DNA from: Cladorhizidae sp. MBARI D1340-BT2
Taxonomy: Eukaryota; Porifera; Demospongiae; Poecilosclerida; Cladorhizidae
Assembly (NCBI GenBank): GCA_028752905.1
Contig: JAQNBH010000006.1
Coordinates: 26,401,811-26,465,810, forward strand
Length of the DNA stretch: 64,000 nucleotides
Direction: 5' to 3'
Part shown: in pieces, positions 58,626 through 64,000 of the stretch
Position numbering within the stretch: position 1 is the stretch's first letter
Layout: each line of letters opens with the position of its first letter
Notes under the pieces: generated by a model
Database searches by the model: none
What the model was told of the DNA's origin: nothing
What the model saw: the letters and a program-made list of their open reading frames with translations, nothing else
Made by a program: the position numbers and the translations under genes

Positions 58626-58956
58626 TGTATTTTCTTTGTCACTGCTCTCGCCATAAAGAAGGTGATGTTGTGGTCAAGCAGCTCCAAAGTCCCTTCTCAG
58701 TCAAACCGCTAATGTCATTTGTGTTGTTCTGTTGAGCCTTGGGATAGGCCCTCACTAAGTATATGCAAGCAATAAATGACGAGGACAACTGGAAGGAGAT
58801 GGGAAAACATGATAATTGAACTTTGACCTCACAAATGACCCTTTCCATGAGGTAAATTTTCTTGCAAGTGAGGTTATGTATGGTGCATTTAGTCATCGGT
58901 AAAACTGTTAAAACAGATTTCAAGAATTTTTTTTTTACAGATAAATGGACAATAAT

Positions 58957-60486
58957 TTAGTTCAGTTTCAGGGACATGACGATGACTTTTGTACTTTTTA
59001 TAAGCACCTTGCATTTCTTTTCCAACTGTTATCTCTTCTCTGTATGCTCTGTGTACTCACGTATTTTTCTGTCTGCTGAATACTAACTGAATCCATTGCA
59101 GTATGTATAATTTCTCCAAACCATTAAACGAGTAATCACATGTATACTGTTTTGCTTGACCACACACATGTTCAATGGGATTTAGTTAGCAGTGGAATTT
59201 TGGCAGAAATATTGCTCTGTACTCCCTGCTTGTGAAAAGCTCTTCCACCTTCGATTTTTTGGTTTGAAAGTCATCCATTGTCTCAAGCTTCTTGATCATG
59301 TCTGCTTTCAACATGCCAGTAGTGTTAACATTGTTTTCTTGGAGCACTTTTAGCAGGCCGTTCTGTTTACCACTTCCAGTTACGGAAAATTCAACCTGCT
59401 CCATTATCATTGACCAAGTGCTCCGAACTTAAAAACAACTCTTGCTGCCATAGGAATATCTGGGTGTGTTTCCTTAGCTTCATCATGTTCGTGTGGGGTT
59501 AGACGAAAAAGCCATTGTGTTCATCAATGAAGTCACTGATCATCAACCACGAAGAGCACCTTTGGGATGAATAGCCAACTTTCCCTCCTCTCCCCATTAC
59601 CATGACTGGCCTTCATTGGAATGAAAGCTTGATTCATCATGGTATAATAACACCAAGCATCGCAGTTAATCTGGATTGCCAATTGTTTCCTCGGTCACTC
59701 CATCTACACATAAAGGAGGTGGCAAGTGAGTTAACTCCAAGATTTCAATTTTCCGCAGATACATGCGACGATATTCTCTCCCATCATCATGCTCAAGACC
59801 GTCAAAGTATATGGCTTTCTTTAGAGATGTAGGTGAGAAATCAAGATCATACAGCTAATTTCTGGCTGTTTGTGGAGTGATGGAACGAGAAAAACCAGGT
59901 GGTAAGTGAGAATTTGGTAACATCTCTGAATTTACCCAGGTTGCAAATTTTGCATCAGTCATAACTGGCTCACTTTTCCTTTACATAACCATGCCAATGC
60001 TTTCAATCTGCAGTGTTCATCATCCACAACATATGGCCGAATGTGCTTGCCTTGTACTGATCCAGTAAACTCTCCCTTGCACTGGTAGAAATCTTTCATC
60101 CAGCCTCTGATTGTCTTTTCATTGAAACCAACCACTAAACCAGCTTCAGTAGCTGTAGCAACATAAGTTAGGCCAAAACGCTTTCGAAATATATCCATTA
60201 TGGTAATGGCAATCATTCTAACAGTGTCCTTTGGCTGGCAATGCATCCACTCACTATATGCCTCTTGTGCATCTTCTGAGAAAGGAAATTCGTTCTCTGG
60301 CTCAAACTCATCTTCAGATGATGGCAGTATCCGAGGGAAAGCAAACAATTCATCAAGCTCACCAAGACTGCTTGAATGTAAGTGAACCTCCTCCCTCTGC
60401 TGTTTAGCAGCTCTTGCTACAGCTGCTTTGTCAGCATGGTGGTTCCTTGGACCATTGGGACTTATTGGGGGGCCATTCTCACTCAT
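58957..60486 (-). pseudogene. IS630/Tc1-mariner-like transposase relic
   Basis: Minus strand. The N-terminus (60,486-59,960) has an acidic region, then TATEAGLVVGFNEKTIRGWM (helix-turn-helix) and RPYVVDDEHCRLKALAWL. Then, across stops, AKFATWVNSEMLPNSHLPPG, KKAIYFDGLEHDDGREYRRM and YHDESSFHSNEGQSW, carrying the first catalytic Asp (about 59,630). About 200 residues, including the second Asp, are missing between KFGALGQ and the 59,410-59,186 frame (KQNGLLKVLQENNVNTTGML). The third acidic residue is in FLPKFHC-stop-LNPIEHV. The tail at 58,960 reads YKKYKSHRHVPETEL. An internally deleted, non-functional copy of a family common in invertebrates. Confidence 0.75.
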
Positions 60487-60689
60487 AGTTACCCACCAAA
60501 ACTTGCTATACTTCAGAGAAAGAAGCCCAACTGATTCAGTCGCAGGAGTTGTCATGGAAACATGCCACACCCACTGTTGTATTGTACTAAAATCCCATAG
60601 AGTTTCTAAATGCACCAGGTGCAGCTAAAAGTGGTATCATGAGCTGAGCATTATGGTGCAAGAAATTTTGGGCAAAAAGTAAGTGTTGG

Positions 60690-61450
60690 TAAGTTACAGT
60701 ACAAGGTTCGCGTGGACATTAATGACTTCCTGCACTATACACATATTTTAATATTGAAGTTGAGTTTTTTATTTGAACTCCAGCTACGCAGGGAGTCTAA
60801 GTCATGTTGAAATTGGTAGCAGTCGTTCACATTCCATACCAGTTTGATGCATTGGGTGGGATGAGCAATGATGAAGATGTTGTAGAACTTAGTACAAACT
60901 TTAATGTAGTAATTAATAATAGAGATTTAAAGATACTTCCTTGGGGCAGTCCGAGAGAGACACAGTAGGTACCAGAACACAGATATGACCTAAACCAGTT
61001 CCATATGTCTCTAGTAATTACAATGCAGGACTACTTGAATAGAAGTTCACCATGGGGGACACTATCAAAAGCCTCGGTAGATGGTTCAACTTTTGAGTTG
61101 TGATAGTCATTACAATAAATAGTTAGTTCTCATGAATAGCAACAGCAGTTGAAGGGTGAAACTATTTTTCTGCAATCTGGATTAGATTGAACAAGTAGCA
61201 AAGCTGATTATCTTGTCATAGACCAGTTTCTCTATAATTTTAGAGACGAGCTATTGGTCTGTAGTTGGCGCCCAAGGGCTTATTACCTGATTTATAAATT
61301 GGAATAATGTTGTGTATGTACCAATCAGATGCAATGTACTGGTCCATGATGCTCAGGGAGAACAGAATTTGTAGACAGCCAAAGCAGTGTAGTCCTGGAT
61401 GCATTCCATCAATTTCTTTACCTTGGTTTTGGTCAAGTTTTACTAAGGAT
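60690..61450 (-). pseudogene. LINE reverse transcriptase relic (CR1/L2-like)
   Basis: Minus strand, several frames. WYIHNIIPIYKSGNK and NYRPIA are the N-terminal RT blocks; KIIEKLVYDKI follows after a shift. Then FDSVPHGELLFK (the A/FDxVxH motif), CVSLGLPQGSI, and DLDSLRSWSSNKKLNFNI. The catalytic YADD region is lost or unreadable. Dead. Confidence 0.75.
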
Positions 61451-61624
61451 ATCCATACAGTTCCTCTGCAGAGATGGTAAAGGTGGCTTGGATTTCCGAG
61501 GAACTAGGCATAAGTACTGCTGTGGAAGGATGAGTGGGCTCCTAGTGAAAACTTAATTGAAGCAGCTGTTTTGCAGACTGTCCCTTTCATAGTGAGTACA
61601 GGTAGTTCCAGAGCTATGATCGGA

Positions 61625-61915
61625 ATGTGTATACTATGTTTATTCTGGCTAGGCTGTTAATGCAGTTGTCTTTCATGATATTCTTTATGATTCGAACATT
61701 TGGATCTGAAGTTGTTGGATTAAGGAGAGTAATTGCTCATATATAGTTGTAGGTGGAAGGAGTCCTCCTGTAATATTATCATATGTATATTCTGGCTGGG
61801 TTGTTAATGCAGTTGTCTTTCACAATATTCATATGATCTTTTTACTTTGGACATTTGGAACTGAAGTTGGTGGATCATGGAGAGTAGTTGCTCATAGTTG
61901 GAGGTGGAAGGAGCC
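61625..61915. repeat. Direct repeat of about 150 bp
   Basis: Two copies (61,630-61,775 and 61,790-61,915) share TATTCTGGCT-GG-TGTTAATGC, AGTTGTCTTTCA, AACATTTGGA-CTGAAGTTG and GTGGAAGGAG-C-TCCTGTA. The second is in an 82-codon minus-strand frame. It lies between the LINE endonuclease and RT segments, so it may be a duplicated piece of the LINE or a foreign insertion. Confidence 0.7.
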
Positions 61916-62079
61916 ATCCTGTACTCTGTTCTGCTTGAGTGAATGCAGTTGAGAGAATACTTTATTATTGGAGAAAAATATATCGGTCGCTGGTGACGAT
62001 TTTTTAATACTGACACAGTATATTGGTGATTACTGGTTTTAGTGCTAAGCATACATATTCTGTATCATTTAGAGAAAGT

Positions 62080-62490
62080 AAGTGGGTGAAAACAAAAAAT
62101 CTAATAGAAGTCACATTCAGGCCATCCATGTCAGCTTTAGAGAGAGAGATAAAAAAATCTTGCATGAAGAGGTTGTGTGGGAATGGCAGTAGTTATAAAT
62201 AAGGTAACTTGAATTGGTCCAACTTGACCAGAAAGTGGAATAAAGGATGAGCTCAGGATGGTTTGGCAATGACAAAATCAAGGATGTTGCCAGTTTGAGT
62301 AGGGCTAGTTATAAACAGACGCAGTGTACAGTTATAGACTGAGGTCACAGAACATCGAAGAATTCATGGACGGATTGGTCAGTGAGGCTCAGTTGATATC
62401 AGTGAAGTTAAAGTGATACATTATTATTACTTTGCCCGTAGCGCAAGTTTCTTTCAGATAAGAGAAAAGGCCAAGGTGATATGAATTAGG
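62080..62490 (-). pseudogene. LINE endonuclease relic
   Basis: Minus strand, in pieces: PNSYHLGLFSYLKET, KVIIMYHFNFTDI (the G-D-F-N loop is eroded), DQSVHEFFDV, and NHPELILYSTF. These follow the order of the apurinic-type endonuclease of CR1/L2/jockey LINEs and lie upstream of the RT relic on the same strand. Confidence 0.6.
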
Positions 62491-62799
62491 AGGTACATAG
62501 CTACTGTATTCAGTAGGATGATTAGATTTAGGTCAAAATAGTTGTAATGAATTGGTGCAAGAAGGTAATATGATGATCCTAGATCCCAATAAGACACGCA
62601 CACATTTCTCTTATAATAATCAAGAGCATGTAACACTACTGAGGCTGGCGGGGCAAGTGGTGCACACTTATCTGCTAATTAAGCAGGATGTGAGAGCATG
62701 CTGGGTAATGCCGTACAGAAGTTATCTTACCGAGTTGAACTACTGGAAGATGGATAGTTTATGTAACATCTACATTCACAGGGAGAACCAAGCTTGGGC

Positions 62800-63340
62800 T
62801 GGAAAGAAGAGAAAGCTCCCAGTTACTCTGATCATGGTCTACTTGGACCTGAAAGAACCACTCTCCTTGACTATGATGCTTTCTAACAAGCAGAATTTGA
62901 GGGTTGCAGATGCTGTGAATGATTTCGCCTCTGTCAACTTAGACCATCAGATAGTAAAGAGGAACCAAAGCTAAGATTCAGTGGTAGATCTACCAATGGC
63001 TGCCTCTGCTGTTAAATTTCGGGTGAGTTTCAAACAGCAGTTTGGAATCTGTTGCAGGATGTTGATATAGGGAAGTTTGATTATCTCCTCATCGAGAGCA
63101 GTGGAATGACAACTCCTTGGCCACTATAGCTACCCTAGAGCAGGAATATGGGAGGATGTACCGAATCCTCCTTTATGCTGTAGTGACTGTTGTGGACACC
63201 TACGCTCTAGTAGCCAAATTTAAGAGTAGCGAAACATACCCCGCTGCAGCTGATAGCCAACTCCAATATGCTGATGTCATAGTCATGAACAAGAAAAACC
63301 ACGTTTCCGAGTCACAGCCTGGCAAAGCATGTGACTGGGA
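62800..63340 (+). pseudogene. CobW-type metal-chaperone GTPase relic
   Basis: Plus strand, at least three frames. The Walker A region near 62,840-62,880 is damaged (GLLGPERTTLL in one frame for GxxGxGKTTLL). Then SNKQNLRVADAVNDFASVNL, the metal-binding NGCLCC motif near 62,995, FDYLLIESSGM at about 63,080-63,110, and in the 63,117-63,440 frame AVVTVVD followed by QYADVIVMNKKN (N-K-x-D replaced by NKKN). CobW/COG0523 GTPases such as ZNG1 deliver zinc or other metals to client enzymes. The local text resembles the bacterial YciC/ZigA type more than animal ZNG1, but that is from memory and uncertain. Confidence 0.65.
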
Positions 63341-63444
63341 GAGCATGAACTCTGAGGCTACTATGTCCCTCATGCGTGTTGACTGTTGCTTTCTCTCGAG
63401 CAGCTATTTCCACAAATCTGGAAGTGATAGGATGGTATAATGAG

Positions 63445-63820
63445 GAATATGTGGGATGTGCTCGGTTAATATGTGTGCTATGCCCTCTGCTTTGTGACTC
63501 TGCTTCCATTGGTCTCTTGAGTGGGAATCCTCACATGTGCCAGATTAACACTAGCCCTCTGTTGACTCGCATTTGCCGGCAAATTACCTACTAGTTTGAT
63601 GACCTGCTGCACTACTGTGACTGACCTAGTTTATTTACAGGAGTTGTAGACATTATCTGCGATATTTGGGGACTTAGTTCTCAATCTCTCATCCCTTCAT
63701 CATCAAAATCACTGGCTCTCCTGACACACACCATACCACCATCGCCACTATGACCAACACTAGATAAGCTTGGGTTACATAGTAAACTATGTGTTGCTTT
63801 GTGGACTTCTAACTAACACA
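63445..63820. other. No gene seen
   Basis: No recognised coding sequence after the CobW relic. Confidence 0.4.
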
Positions 63821-63844
63821 CAAAGACCAACGTGCTCTCTAACT

Positions 63845-64000
63845 ATGCACACACACACCACTACAGACACACCAAACCACACCACATACATACATATATA
63901 CATACTCCACAATCACACTCACTCCCACACACACACATTCACTCACTGACACACACACACACATATTGCCACACAATACACATATACATACGCACAGAGA
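63845..64000. repeat. CA-rich simple repeat
   Basis: (CA)n with interspersed CT and CATA words runs to the right edge. Confidence 0.9.

Noticed and set aside
1..64000. CRISPR array, operon or bacterial gene cluster
   Set aside because: Repeats are irregular minisatellites without uniform spacers; splice sites and retroelements show eukaryotic DNA.

Overview
This is AT-rich eukaryotic nuclear DNA, most likely from an invertebrate animal. Putative coding pieces are short, bounded by GT-AG introns of about 50-260 bp, and scattered among decayed transposons. The mix (integrase-ULP1-PHD elements, hAT, piggyBac, DIRS-like, gypsy with a tRNA-Leu primer site, a CR1/L2-like LINE) and the TAGCTAGC-rich minisatellite would suit a demosponge or other early-branching animal, but no ribosomal or mitochondrial marker is present, so that is a guess. 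I found no complete, unbroken, recognisable host gene, and no tRNA, rRNA or CRISPR.

Region 1 (1-19.9 kb): four diverged copies of a segmental-duplication unit (about 0.2-2.0, 2.0-4.9, 15.7-17.2 and 17.2-19.8 kb) carry minus-strand mini-exons in alternating order. A 'B' exon (50-73 nt, Gly/Leu/Pro/Thr/Ser/Lys-rich) is followed by an 'A' exon (40 nt, ending in a tyrosine motif such as AYENP or AYEIP). Intact exon lengths keep the reading frame when B and A are spliced in turn. A death-domain-like exon with one frameshift lies on the same strand between the blocks (5.8-6.1 kb), as does a further B/A pair (9.1-9.2 kb). This looks like a signalling or immune-receptor tail built by exon duplication, now partly decayed. 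A foldback element (8.1-8.7 kb) and a gypsy gag-protease relic (11.2-13.1 kb) interrupt the region.

Region 2 (19.9-25.3 kb): a plus-strand, intron-containing integrase element with HHCC zinc finger, DDE core, CXC cysteine cluster, ULP1 protease and PHD finger. A minus-strand coiled-coil gene fragment with 14-residue repeats follows.

Region 3 (25.7-46.3 kb): a transposon graveyard. In order it holds a gypsy RT scrap (+), a DIRS-like RNase H plus tyrosine recombinase (+), an unidentified decayed coding region (-), a TAGC minisatellite, piggyBac (-), a near full-length hAT with visible terminal inverted repeats (-), a small Cys-rich secreted-type ORF (+), a foldback element, a second hAT (-), and a gypsy element lacking RT/RNase H (-) whose primer-binding leader occurs twice.

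Region 4 (46.9-52.9 kb): a minus-strand Ginger1-like element with integrase, GPY-type motif, ULP1 and PHD, split by introns and by a second foldback family.

Region 5 (53-64 kb): mostly featureless DNA plus an SPB1/FTSJ3 methyltransferase pseudogene exon (-), an IS630/Tc1-mariner-like transposase relic (-), a LINE relic (-), and a CobW-type metal-chaperone GTPase relic (+) near the right edge, followed by a CA-rich tract.
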